From Candidatus Barnesiella excrementavium (GTDB lineage Bacteria; Bacteroidota; Bacteroidia; Bacteroidales; Barnesiellaceae): DNA of 64,000 nucleotides. Where the stretch lies: positions 1 through 64,000 of the forward strand of contig DXDM01000059.1 of NCBI GenBank assembly GCA_019115485.1, written 5' to 3'. Every line of letters begins with the position of its first letter. Position 1 is the stretch's first letter. Under the pieces are notes generated by a model. The model had not been told where the DNA came from. It did not search any database and was given only the letters and a program-made list of their open reading frames with translations. The position numbers were made by a program, and so were the translations under genes. Below are positions 54,405 through 62,138 of the stretch, piece by piece.

Positions 54405-57203
54405 CTAATACCAGTCGAGACTGTTATAGGAGTTGCCTCGTTTGTCGTATTTGAGGTCTTGCAACAGCGACGATTTCACGCTGATGTGGAAGTTGTACGA
54501 CTTGTAGGGCCCCACGGGTACGAAACTGGCGCTCATCGACCAGCAGTGCATGTCGCGGGTGATGTTACAGTTCATGTAGGCAATCTTCTTGGCATCGAAA
54601 TCATAGCTGGCCGAGAAGTTGAACGACCAGTTCTTCGTGAGGTTGATATTGCCCGACAGACTGAGGTTTTGGGTGAACCGGCCGTTATACTCCATCTTCT
54701 TCTTGTTGAAGGTACCGTACCCGTAGTTGACCGAATAGTTGATGGAGAGGCTCCACGGGATTTCCCAGATGGAGTAGCCGTCGGGGCCAAATTGCACGTC
54801 GGAGTCACTGCCGGACGAGTCCTCTTCCTCGTTGGTCGAGTTGGGGTCGGGTGGCAGTGCGTTGGGCTGTTGCCTGGGCTGTTGCGTATTCTTGGAATTG
54901 GAATCCTTGTCTTTCTTCTTGAAGGTGTCGTTGTTGAAGGTGTAGGAGAATGAGGTACCTGTGCTCGACAACCGGCCCAGCCCCTTGCCCACGGTCCAGC
55001 GAGGTTTGTTCACCCGCACGGGGTTCCCGTATCGGTCGAGCTGGTAGGTATAGGTATCCCATACGGCACTCATCTGCAAGTTGAAGTTCTTGGTCAGTTT
55101 GATGAGAATCGAGGTATTCAGGTTGCTCCATTTCATGGAGTCGGCCGCCATGTTGTAGCTCATGTTGGCCGAGAGGTTCTCGATGAGCGAAATCTTGCGC
55201 ACGCCGGTCGAGTCGCGGTCCGACTTGACCTTCATCTCCAAGTTGTTCGACACAGAAAACGACACGGTTCCCTGCCGTCCCTGCGATACCGTACCATACA
55301 CACCGTTCGAGAAGGGCGAGTATTTGGTCGTCACCGTCTCGCCCATTTCGTTGACGTAGGAGTAGGAGTCCCAGAATCCGTACCGGGGAGCGCTGAAATC
55401 GGGCGCGGCACTGAACGATACCGAGGGGGTGAAGATGTGGCGAATGGCCTGTACCTTGTCGCCGAATATCTTCCACGGGGTGTAGAAACCGTAGAGCTTG
55501 GTGTCGGCGCTCAGCGAGCCGTAGTAGTTGTACACGTTGTAGAAACCGTAGACGGTATCGCGCACAACGCGAGCCTGTTGCGTGTCCCAATCCTGCATCA
55601 CCTTGTTGGAGTACATGCGGTCGGTGAAGTTGAAGCTGGCAGTGAGGTTGAGGTATTTGAACAGGTTGAAGGTGGCCGAGATGGGTATGTTGTGGTACAT
55701 GCCGTTGCGCCAGTCCTTGATGAGATTCGATTTGAGAATCTGGTCCTGCTTGGTGAGAATCGAGTTCTGGAAGCGGCCGCTGTATGAGAGCTGTATCCGC
55801 TCGTACCAACGTTCGTTGCCCACTACCGTTTTCCGCTTGAAGGGATAGACCTGCCCCATCGAAATGGTGAGGTTGGGGAACGAGACGTTCAGCGTAGAGT
55901 CCTGGGTACGCTGGGTGACGTTGGCGGTGGCCGAGAAGCTCCATGGCGAGTTGGGCACCCGGTAGGTCATGTTGACCGTCGAACTCTTGGTGTTCTCGGT
56001 GAAGGCGTTGGCGTTGTAGTAGCTGTTCAGGTCGTTACGCGTGTATCCGCTGGTGGTATAGTTCACGCTGGCCGAGAGCGACATGTTGGGGTTGTTCTTG
56101 GTATCCTGGGTGTGGGTCCATGCCACTTTGAAGTTCTTCATCTTGGAGTAGTCGGGTAACCCCTTGTCGCCCGTGATGGTGGTGATGAAGCTCAAATCGA
56201 CGTTGCCCGAGTATTTGTATCGCTTGATATAGGCCGACTTGGCATTGACTCCCCACGACCCTTTGGTGTAGATTTCGCCGGTGAGGGCCAGGTCGACGTA
56301 GTCGTTGATGGCAAAGTAGTAACCTCCGTCGCGCAGGTAGTAGCCCCGTTCCAATTCATCGCCGAAGGTAGGCATGATGATACCTGACGAGTATTTCTCA
56401 GTGAAGGGGAAGAAGCCGAAGGGTATGGCCAGCGGCAGGGGCACATCGGCCAGCACCATATAGGCGGGACCCGTAACGATGTTTTTCTTGGGACGCACCT
56501 TGGCCTGGGTCAGTTGCAGGTAGAAGTGCGGGTGCTCGTGATTGTCGCAGGTGGTGTACTTGCCGTCCTTCATGTAGAACTCGTCGTTGTCCATCTTTTT
56601 GGTCTTGCCTCCGGTCAGGTAGCCTTCGCCCTGCTGGGTCACGATGTTGGTGATATATCCCTTTTTGGTCTTGAAGTTGTAGTGCATGGTTTCCGACTCA
56701 TACTCGCCGCTCTTGTCCTTGAAGACGGGGCGTCCCACGATGTCGCCCACCGTGTCGGGACGACCTACGGCGTAGACCTGACTGCTGTCCATGTTCATCT
56801 CTATCTGGTCGGCGTTCAGCTCCATGCCTTCGAACTGGACAATGCCTTTCCCGTACATGTACACCTCGTTGCCGTTGGTAAAGACAATCGAGTCGTTGGC
56901 CTTGTAGTCGACCACCGAGGTGAGTCCGCTCTTTTTCTTCTTGGGCACCGAGTCGTTGGCCAGCGAATCGTTCAGGAGCGAATCGGCAGCGAGAGAGTCG
57001 ACACCGGCACTGTCGGGCAGAGCTGGTAGCGTGAGTGGCAAAGTGGAAGCTGAACTGTCGCTTGTGGGCGTGGAATCGGCTGATGCCGTGACACTATGTG
57101 ACGGATGCCTGTCTTGTGCAATGAGCGACACAAACAGGGAAGAGAATAGAAGCGATAAAAGTATGGCGTATTTCTTGCTCTCTTTTGGCATCGGGGTGTC
57201 CAT
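54405..57203 (-). CDS. lptD: LPS assembly outer-membrane protein LptD (OstA-like)
   Basis: The 932-residue protein places LPS in the outer leaflet with LptE. After a signal-like segment (YAILLSLLFSSLFVSLIAQ) there is a Ser/Asp-rich linker (about 35-90). The OstA jelly-roll lies at about 100-220 (YKANDSIVFTNGNEVYMYGKGIVQFEGMELNADQIEMNMDSSQVYAVG). The large C-terminal beta-barrel follows (ITGPAYMVLADVPLPLAIPFGFFPF, SYSGRFQNS, a K/D-rich loop at 785-830, and a closing YNFHISVKSSLL). The cysteine set seen in proteobacterial LptD is not evident. A second ATG four codons in (57191) is possible. Promoter box at 57218. Confidence 0.9.
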   Translation of the reverse strand: MDTPMPKESKKYAILLSLLFSSLFVSLIAQDRHPSHSVTASADSTPTSDSSASTLPLTLPALPDSAGVDSLAADSLLNDSLANDSVPKKKKSGLTSVVDYKANDSIVFTNGNEVYMYGKGIVQFEGMELNADQIEMNMDSSQVYAVGRPDTVGDIVGRPVFKDKSGEYESETMHYNFKTKKGYITNIVTQQGEGYLTGGKTKKMDNDEFYMKDGKYTTCDNHEHPHFYLQLTQAKVRPKKNIVTGPAYMVLADVPLPLAIPFGFFPFTEKYSSGIIMPTFGDELERGYYLRDGGYYFAINDYVDLALTGEIYTKGSWGVNAKSAYIKRYKYSGNVDLSFITTITGDKGLPDYSKMKNFKVAWTHTQDTKNNPNMSLSASVNYTTSGYTRNDLNSYYNANAFTENTKSSTVNMTYRVPNSPWSFSATANVTQRTQDSTLNVSFPNLTISMGQVYPFKRKTVVGNERWYERIQLSYSGRFQNSILTKQDQILKSNLIKDWRNGMYHNIPISATFNLFKYLNLTASFNFTDRMYSNKVMQDWDTQQARVVRDTVYGFYNVYNYYGSLSADTKLYGFYTPWKIFGDKVQAIRHIFTPSVSFSAAPDFSAPRYGFWDSYSYVNEMGETVTTKYSPFSNGVYGTVSQGRQGTVSFSVSNNLEMKVKSDRDSTGVRKISLIENLSANMSYNMAADSMKWSNLNTSILIKLTKNFNLQMSAVWDTYTYQLDRYGNPVRVNKPRWTVGKGLGRLSSTGTSFSYTFNNDTFKKKDKDSNSKNTQQPRQQPNALPPDPNSTNEEEDSSGSDSDVQFGPDGYSIWEIPWSLSINYSVNYGYGTFNKKKMEYNGRFTQNLSLSGNINLTKNWSFNFSASYDFDAKKIAYMNCNITRDMHCWSMSASFVPVGPYKSYNFHISVKSSLLQDLKYDKRGNSYNSLDWY

Positions 57204-57217
57204 CTGTAATCAACGCG

Positions 57218-57225
57218 CAAAAATA
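57218..57225 (-). promoter_or_regulatory. -7 box of lptD
   Basis: The minus strand reads TATTTTTG (TAnnTTTG), 15 nt before the first ATG at 57203 and 27 nt before the second. Confidence 0.5.
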
Positions 57226-57311
57226 CACATTTTCTACGACTTATCGGCTTTTGGACTTTATTTAATATATTTTATTCTATATTGGGCTGGACTTGACTGA
57301 ACGGCTGAATG

Positions 57312-57848
57312 TTAGAGGAACAGTGCGGCCATCTCGTCGAACCGCCGCAACGAATCTTCGCCATAACGGGCCACGCTCTGGCGTACCTTGTCGAGGGGTT
57401 TCTCCCGATCGGGATTCGACTTGGAGTAGAATTTGTCGGCTAGACAGACGAGTTTTTCTTCGAGTGTGACCGGGCAGAGGTCGCGATGCGGCAGAGGCAG
57501 ATTCTGGGCGATGATGTCGTCGACGGTGAGTCCTGTGCCGGTGTGACGTTCGCACACGAGGGCATGCCGGGGATAACCGTCGGCCCGCATCAGTTCGGCT
57601 CCCAGTACCCCGTGACAGATGTAGGGCTTGTCGCCCATGCAGTAAATCGAAGGGGCGTAGGTGAGGAAGACGCCGATGTCGTGGAGCATGGCGGCTTCGT
57701 AGACGAAGTCGCGGTCGAGTTTGAGCTCGGGGTGAGCCTGAGCCAGTTGCAGGGCCTTCTCGGCCACCAGGCGGCTGTGCGACCACACACTTTGGTAGAG
57801 GGGGGTACCCGGTTGGTAGTATTTGTTGAAAACTGCTTGAACGTCCAT
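57312..57848 (-). CDS. HD-domain metal-dependent hydrolase
   Basis: The 178-residue cytosolic protein has the HD-superfamily pattern: His in LYQSVWSHSRLVAEKALQLA, the HD pair in VYEAAMLHDIGVFLTYAP, a downstream His in ICHGVLGAELM and CERHTGTG, and a late Asp in EEKLVCLADKFYSKS. This resembles small HDIG proteins such as nucleotide or oligonucleotide hydrolases. The exact substrate is unknown. The ilvE terminator lies just upstream (57867-57903), so this gene probably has its own weak promoter or is reached by read-through. Confidence 0.87.
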   Translation of the reverse strand: MDVQAVFNKYYQPGTPLYQSVWSHSRLVAEKALQLAQAHPELKLDRDFVYEAAMLHDIGVFLTYAPSIYCMGDKPYICHGVLGAELMRADGYPRHALVCERHTGTGLTVDDIIAQNLPLPHRDLCPVTLEEKLVCLADKFYSKSNPDREKPLDKVRQSVARYGEDSLRRFDEMAALFL

Positions 57849-57866
57849 GGTTGTGAGATTGATGGA

Positions 57867-57903
57867 TAAAACGGCAGCCCGAAGCGGATCGCTCGGGCTG
57901 CCG
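57867..57903 (-). terminator. ilvE terminator
   Basis: An 11-bp perfect stem (CGGCAGCCCGA at 57872-57882, complement at 57893-57903) has a 10-nt loop and is followed on the minus strand by TTTT. Confidence 0.85.
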
Positions 57904-57924
57904 GATATAGGGTTTGATTGTCGA

Positions 57925-58944
57925 TTACTCTACGATGGTAACCCAGTGGTGCGTATCGGGCTCGTCGCCATATTGAATGGCGCGCAGCTTGTGATAGAGT
58001 TTTTCGCAGATGGGTCCGGGTTTGCCGTCTTTCGAGAAGACATACGACTTGTTCTCGTCGAGGTCGTCGATGCGGGCGATGGGGCTGATTACGGCAGCCG
58101 TACCACAGGCTCCGGCTTCGTCGAACGTGGCAAGCTCCTCCTCGGGTACCTGACGCACCTCGACGGTCATGCCCAGGTCTTCGGCCAGTTGCATGAGGCT
58201 CTTGTTGGTAATCGAGGGGAGAATCGAGGTCGATTTGGGGGTGATATAGCTGTTGCCCCGGATTCCGAAGAAGTTGGCCGGGCCGCATTCGTCGATATAT
58301 TTCTTCTCTTTGGCATCGAGATAGAGCACGGCCGAGTAGCCCATGGCATGAGCCTTCTCGCCCGAAACCAGACTGGCAGCATAGTTACCGCCCACTTTGT
58401 AGCGGCCGGTGCCGAGCGGTGCAGCGCGGTCGTACTGACGCAGGATAACCATGGGAGTGGGTTTGAAACCCTCCTTGAAATAGGGGCCTACCGGCGAAAC
58501 GAAGACGATGAAGAGGTACTCCTTGGCCGGTTTCACACCTACCTGGGCCGATGTGCCGATGAGCAGCGGGCGAATGTAAAGCGAAGCGCCGCTCTCGTAG
58601 GGAGGCACGAAACGTTCGTTTTTCTTCACGGCCGTCAGTATAGCCTCGTTAAATTTCTCGGTAGGCAACTCGGGCATCATGATGCCGCGGCACGAGCTTT
58701 GCAGACGGGCGGCGTTCTCGTCCATGCGGAAGATGCGAATCTTTCCGTCTTTTCCCCGGAAGGCTTTCATTCCTTCGAAGGCTTCTTGCCCGTAGTGCAG
58801 ACAGGTGGCTGCCATGTGTATTTCGAATGTTTGAGAACTGGTAACCGTGATGTCGCCCCATTTTCCGTCTTTATAGGTGCATCGTACGTTGTAGTCGGTG
58901 GGCATATAGCCGAACGACAGGTTTGACCAATCGATACTTTCCAT
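57925..58944 (-). CDS. ilvE: Branched-chain amino acid aminotransferase
   Basis: This PLP enzyme makes the last step of valine, leucine and isoleucine synthesis and also starts their breakdown. The 339-residue fold-IV protein has FEIHMAATCLHYGQEAFEGMKAFRGKDGKIRIFRMDENAARLQ. The region with the PLP lysine is YKVGGNYAASLVSGEKAHAMGYSAVLYLDAKEKKYIDECGPANFFGI. The C-terminal EAGACGTAAVISPIARID loop follows. It uses its own promoter (58979) and terminator. The length fits the group II, BCAT-type enzymes. Confidence 0.96.
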   Translation of the reverse strand: MESIDWSNLSFGYMPTDYNVRCTYKDGKWGDITVTSSQTFEIHMAATCLHYGQEAFEGMKAFRGKDGKIRIFRMDENAARLQSSCRGIMMPELPTEKFNEAILTAVKKNERFVPPYESGASLYIRPLLIGTSAQVGVKPAKEYLFIVFVSPVGPYFKEGFKPTPMVILRQYDRAAPLGTGRYKVGGNYAASLVSGEKAHAMGYSAVLYLDAKEKKYIDECGPANFFGIRGNSYITPKSTSILPSITNKSLMQLAEDLGMTVEVRQVPEEELATFDEAGACGTAAVISPIARIDDLDENKSYVFSKDGKPGPICEKLYHKLRAIQYGDEPDTHHWVTIVE

Positions 58945-58978
58945 AGTTTCGTTGTTTATGTGTTTGACTTTATACGGA

Positions 58979-58986
58979 CAAAGATA
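58979..58986 (-). promoter_or_regulatory. -7 box of ilvE
   Basis: The minus strand reads TATCTTTG 35 nt before the start. A TTTC at 59007-59010 is a near-match -33 box with 20-nt spacing. Confidence 0.55.
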
Positions 58987-59083
58987 ACGATAAAAGACGA
59001 ATATGAGAAATTTGGGCTCAATTAGTTTGGGATAAGTACCAATGTTTTCTTCCTTGGAATTTCCGTAGGGGGCGAGGGGACAG

Positions 59084-59126
59084 GGTATTCTCCTTTCTTC
59101 CGGGAGGAATTGCCGTGGAGAATACC
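59084..59126 (-). terminator. Hairpin after the sorting-domain-like small protein gene
   Basis: A perfect 10-bp stem (GGTATTCTCC at 59084-59093, complement at 59117-59126) with an inner TTCC/GGAA pairing lies 8 nt beyond the stop of the minus-strand gene. No U-run follows, so it may instead stabilise the mRNA end. Confidence 0.5.
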
Positions 59127-59134
59127 GGTGCGGA

Positions 59135-59470
59135 TTACAGGGCTACTTTCTGGGTGCGGCCTTCGATTTTGACCAGATAGATGCCGCGGGTGCCTATCTT
59201 GATTTCCGACAGGCCGGGATTGAGTGTACGGTCGGTAACGACCTGTCCCAAGATGGTGTAGATGGTTACCTGTATCTTGCGGGGTGTGCGGACATAAATG
59301 TTACCCTCCTTGCTTGATACTTCGATTTCCTGCTCACGGGAGTTGTTGTCGTTGCTATTGTTGCCGTTGAGAGTCCATACGGCCTGTTCCGCAGGCATCT
59401 GAGCGAAAGCCTGTGGTGCAATGGCAACCCCCAGAGCCACGATGAAGAGTATGGCGTATAGTTTTTTCAT
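59135..59470 (-). CDS. Small secreted protein consisting mainly of a sorting-domain-like tail
   Basis: The 111-residue protein has a signal peptide (MKKLYAILFIVALGVAIAPQAFA), a short Asn/Ser-rich linker (NGNNSNDNNSREQE), and then about 65 residues with the layout of T9SS/Por-type C-terminal domains: IEVSSKEGNIYVRTPRKIQVTIYTILGQVVTDRTL, NPGLSEIKIGTRGIYLVKI and a final QKVAL. There is almost no cargo domain between signal and tail. It has its own -7 box at 59493. Such minimal proteins are common in Bacteroidales but unexplained. Confidence 0.7.
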   Translation of the reverse strand: MKKLYAILFIVALGVAIAPQAFAQMPAEQAVWTLNGNNSNDNNSREQEIEVSSKEGNIYVRTPRKIQVTIYTILGQVVTDRTLNPGLSEIKIGTRGIYLVKIEGRTQKVAL

Positions 59471-59492
59471 ATCAACAGCAATATATCAACGG

Positions 59493-59500
59493 CAAAGATA
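59493..59500 (-). promoter_or_regulatory. -7 box of the small sorting-domain-like protein gene
   Basis: The minus strand reads TATCTTTG (TAnnTTTG), 23 nt before the start codon at 59470. Confidence 0.5.
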
Positions 59501-59555
59501 ACCTTTTTTTGCCGTATTGTTATACGGGGAGCCGTTAAATATGGGTTCCCGAGCC

Positions 59556-59867
59556 TTAAAATTTGTAGGTGCGTCGGGGATTTTTGGGGAACCAGCCTTT
59601 TTGTACTCGCTTTTCCTGGTCGAACAGCTCTTTGATGGTCCAGAACGAGGAGAAGGCAAATACTCCGGCCAGCGACGAAAACATTACATTTTCAAGGCAT
59701 AGCGAGGCGGCGATTCCGCCCAGCCCGAGCAACAGGAAAATCCACCAGCAACGGGTGCCCCAGTGGTATTCGGCTTTGACTACGACCGGGTGAAACAGCC
59801 CGATGATGAGGAAAGTGCAGACTCCGATAACGAGTCCTTGCAGGTGGTTGTCAAGAATGAAATCCAT
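59556..59867 (-). CDS. DUF4491 membrane protein
   Basis: The 103-residue protein has three hydrophobic segments (LQGLVIGVCTFLIIGLFHPVVV, WWIFLLLGLGGIAASLCL, SSLAGVFAFSSFWTIKELF) and a basic tail, QEKRVQKGWFPKNPRRTYKF. The YHWGTRCWW and GWFPKNPRR stretches are typical of DUF4491. It is probably an inner-membrane protein of unknown role, common in Bacteroidota and Firmicutes. The start at 59867 was chosen because upstream residues in the frame are not conserved. Confidence 0.85.
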   Translation of the reverse strand: MDFILDNHLQGLVIGVCTFLIIGLFHPVVVKAEYHWGTRCWWIFLLLGLGGIAASLCLENVMFSSLAGVFAFSSFWTIKELFDQEKRVQKGWFPKNPRRTYKF

Positions 59868-60019
59868 AACGAAACAGTAAAGGTGTTTGTCGACGGTAAG
59901 GCCGCCCGCTGTCTTTCCCCCGGGAGTCCTGACAGGGGGATTCGGGAGGAGCGGCCTGCAAAAATAAAAATTCCCGTCGAAAGTAAAACTCTCCAATGGG
60001 AACTTGGTTCGATTGAAAA

Positions 60020-60667
60020 TTATATTTCTTTGAAACAGCTACGGGGAGCCTGGCATACCGGGCATTTGAAATCGTCGGGCAGTTCGCCCTCGTGAATGTA
60101 GCCGCACACCTCGCATACATACCGTTTCGTGCTTTGCGGGCGGGGTGCCTCCGTGACAGGAGCCTCGGGCTCGGCCACGTAGGTGGGAGCATTCTTGGGT
60201 GCCCGTCCCTTGATTACCTGGTGGTAGTAGGCATAGGTCATGGGGGTGCCGTCGTCGGGCAGAGTGTCGATGACTCGGGCGAAGAATACGTCGTGGGTTT
60301 CGTTGTCGGCCACATGCAGCAGTTCGCAGATGATGTGTCCGGCAAATTTTCCTTGCAGTACCGGAGTGTCGTGTTGCCACGAGTAGTCGCGACCTTCGTA
60401 TTTGTTGCGGTCGCGTCCGCACTGGAATCCGAAGGTGGTGATGAGGCTCGCGTCACTCTCCTCGGCCAGAATGGCCAGGCTGAACCGGCGGTGCCGCACG
60501 ATGGCATCGTGGGTGTAGTTGTTCTTGTTCATCGAGATGGCCACGATGGGGTTCTCGCTGGTCACCTGGAAACAGGTGTTGATAATGCAGCCCGTGGGGC
60601 GTCCGTTATCGCTGGTACCTACCACGTAGAGCCCGTAGGTGATTTGTCGTAAGGCGGTTATATCCAT
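60020..60667 (-). CDS. Flavin reductase-rubredoxin fusion (Hrb-type)
   Basis: The 215-residue protein joins a flavin reductase-like FMN domain (about 1-155: LRQITYGLYVVGTSDNGRPTGCIINTCFQVTSENPIVAISMNKNNYTHDAI) to a C-terminal rubredoxin (about 178-215). The rubredoxin has CxxC pairs in YVCEVCGYIHEGELPDDFKCPVCQAP. This is the layout of high-molecular-weight rubredoxin (Hrb), which passes electrons from NAD(P)H to flavo-diiron or rubrerythrin-type oxygen and peroxide reductases. Rubrerythrin is encoded 70 nt upstream, a likely partner. The start at 60667 gives the family N-terminus MDITALRQITYG. Confidence 0.92.
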   Translation of the reverse strand: MDITALRQITYGLYVVGTSDNGRPTGCIINTCFQVTSENPIVAISMNKNNYTHDAIVRHRRFSLAILAEESDASLITTFGFQCGRDRNKYEGRDYSWQHDTPVLQGKFAGHIICELLHVADNETHDVFFARVIDTLPDDGTPMTYAYYHQVIKGRAPKNAPTYVAEPEAPVTEAPRPQSTKRYVCEVCGYIHEGELPDDFKCPVCQAPRSCFKEI

Positions 60668-60737
60668 ATCGGTACAGGTGAACGAAACCCCTGTCGGTAA
60701 TCCCGGTAGAGCCGGCCGACAGGGGTTGGGGCGATTA

Positions 60738-61313
60738 TTAGTAGTTGTTCTTTTTACGTTCGAAGTAGGCACGCGGGTGGGCGCAGGCCGGGCATTGCTC
60801 GGGCGCATTCTTGCCGCGGTACACATATCCGCAGTTGCGGCATTGCCATTCAATCTCTTCGTCGGCCGAGAATACGGTTCCGTTCTCGACATTGGCCAGC
60901 AGTTTGCGATAACGTTTCTCGTGCTCGGCCTCTACCTTGGCCACGTTGCGGAAGGTGAGGGCCACGGCGGGGAATCCCTCTTGCTCGGCTACGTCGGCAA
61001 AGTGAGGATAGAGGTCTACCCACTCTTCGTTTTCACCCTCGGCGGCTGCTTTCAGGTTCTCGGCTGTGGTGCCGATAACTCCGGCGGGAAAAGCAGCGGT
61101 AATCTCGACCATGCCCCCTTCGAGATATTTGAAGAATTTTTTGGCATGCTCTTTCTCCTGCTCGGCCGTCTCCATGAAGATGGCACTGATTTGTTCAAAA
61201 CCCTCTTTCTTGGCTACGCTGGCAAAGAAGGTGTAGCGGGTGCGGGCTTGTGATTCACCGGCGAACGATTTCAACAGATTCTGTTCGGTTTGAGTTCCTT
61301 TAATACTTTTCAT
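60738..61313 (-). CDS. rbr: Rubrerythrin
   Basis: This NAD(P)H-linked peroxidase protects anaerobes from hydrogen peroxide. The 191-residue protein has a ferritin-like diiron domain with ligands in [33 protein letters not shown] and [21 protein letters not shown]-terminal rubredoxin follows, with [15 protein letters not shown] and [10 protein letters not shown]. It requires an electron donor, likely the flavin reductase-rubredoxin just downstream. The promoter contains tandem PerR-like boxes at 61363-61394, so it is probably induced by peroxide. Confidence 0.97.
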   Translation of the reverse strand: MKSIKGTQTEQNLLKSFAGESQARTRYTFFASVAKKEGFEQISAIFMETAEQEKEHAKKFFKYLEGGMVEITAAFPAGVIGTTAENLKAAAEGENEEWVDLYPHFADVAEQEGFPAVALTFRNVAKVEAEHEKRYRKLLANVENGTVFSADEEIEWQCRNCGYVYRGKNAPEQCPACAHPRAYFERKKNNY

Positions 61314-61353
61314 GACGTTTCGTTTTTGGTTGATGTGTTTGTGATTTCTGATG

Positions 61354-61361
61354 CAAATATA
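61354..61361 (-). promoter_or_regulatory. -7 box of rbr
   Basis: The minus strand reads TATATTTG 40 nt before the rbr start. A TTTA at 61384-61381, 19 nt away, is a near-match -33 box. Confidence 0.6.
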
Positions 61362-61362
61362 A

Positions 61363-61394
61363 TTAGAATAATTCTAACTCTAAAATTATTCTAT
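61363..61394. promoter_or_regulatory. Tandem PerR-like boxes in the rbr promoter
   Basis: TTAGAATAATTCTAA (61363-61377) is a perfect 7-1-7 repeat of the PerR-box type (compare TTATAATNATTATAA). Two bases later, 61380-61394 (CTAAAATTATTCTAT) matches it at 12 of 15 positions on the other strand. Together they cover the -33/-7 spacer and -33 box. Confidence 0.6.
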
Positions 61395-61661
61395 ATAAAT
61401 ATGCCGGTTTTTAAGAATATTTTTGAATTGGGGGTAAAGATAGCTTTTTTGGAATAAGAAACAAATAAAAGTGAAGAATAGTGCCGTGAGAGGAAGCAAA
61501 GCTATTTGGGGAATGGAGAGGTACGGTTTCATGAGCCTGAAATAGTGATACGACGTATTATTGGTTTTTTATTTATTCGGGGAGTGATAGCTTTGTAGTT
61601 TGAGGCAAGGCTATCGAGATGAAATGGCGGCATCTATGTTCCATCTTAGTAAATTTTTTGT
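61395..61661. other. Gene-free stretch between rbr and the GNAT/IbrA/IbrB cassette
   Basis: This AT-rich 267-bp stretch holds no coding frame that I can support and no clear terminator. It belongs to a divergent gap of 429 bp that includes the rbr promoter at one end and the cassette promoter at the other. Confidence 0.5.
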
Positions 61662-61669
61662 TATTTTTG
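61662..61669 (+). promoter_or_regulatory. -7 box of the GNAT/IbrA/IbrB cassette
   Basis: TATTTTTG matches TAnnTTTG exactly and lies 74 nt before the ATG at 61743. The -33 region (TGTT at 61637-61640, 21-nt spacing) is a weak match. Confidence 0.5.
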
Positions 61670-61742
61670 TTGGACCTTAAAAAAGATGAACAATGGCTCT
61701 TTTCTTGCAGGAGAGTCTGAGAAATCGAATAAATGCTCCACC

Positions 61743-62138
61743 ATGATAATAGAGAAATTGCAGGGGACAGAAGAGCGACTTTACAAACTTGTCGCGCCGT
61801 TGGTTATGAGTATTCCCGTTATTCGTCAGAATAACAACTATCCGTTTAAAACTTCGCGCAAACACCTGTGGTTTGTAGCCGTGGACCGCGATTCGGTCGT
61901 GGGATTCATGCCTGTCGAGTGTAAAACCTCCGGAGCATATATCGATAACTATTATGCGGCCGGCGATTCGCCCGAGCTGTTGAAGAAACTTGTCGAGGCG
62001 GTTGTTGCCGAGTTTGTTCCGGAGCAGCCACTCAGTGCAATGGTACATGTGAGGCACTCTGATATTTTTAAAGCCTGCGGTTTTTCGCCCGTGAAGAATT
62101 GGAAACTGTATGTCAAAATGGAGTACGAGGGGTTATGA
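61743..62138 (+). CDS. GNAT-like protein heading the IbrA/IbrB cassette
   Basis: The 131-residue protein has a fold pattern like GNAT acetyltransferases: MIIEKLQGTEERLYKLVAPLVMSIPVIRQNN, strands KHLWFVAVDRDSVVGFMPVECKTSGAYIDNYYAAG, then SPELLKKLVEAVV and the closing LSAMVHVRHSDIFKACGFSPVKNWKLYVKM. The CoA-binding Q/RxxGxG/A loop is not clear, so activity is uncertain. I favour the ATG at 61743, although an upstream ATG at 61686 adds 19 residues. Its stop overlaps the ibrA-like start (ATGA), showing translational coupling. Its placement suggests it works with the sulfur-transfer-like pair downstream. Confidence 0.65.
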   Translation: MIIEKLQGTEERLYKLVAPLVMSIPVIRQNNNYPFKTSRKHLWFVAVDRDSVVGFMPVECKTSGAYIDNYYAAGDSPELLKKLVEAVVAEFVPEQPLSAMVHVRHSDIFKACGFSPVKNWKLYVKMEYEGL

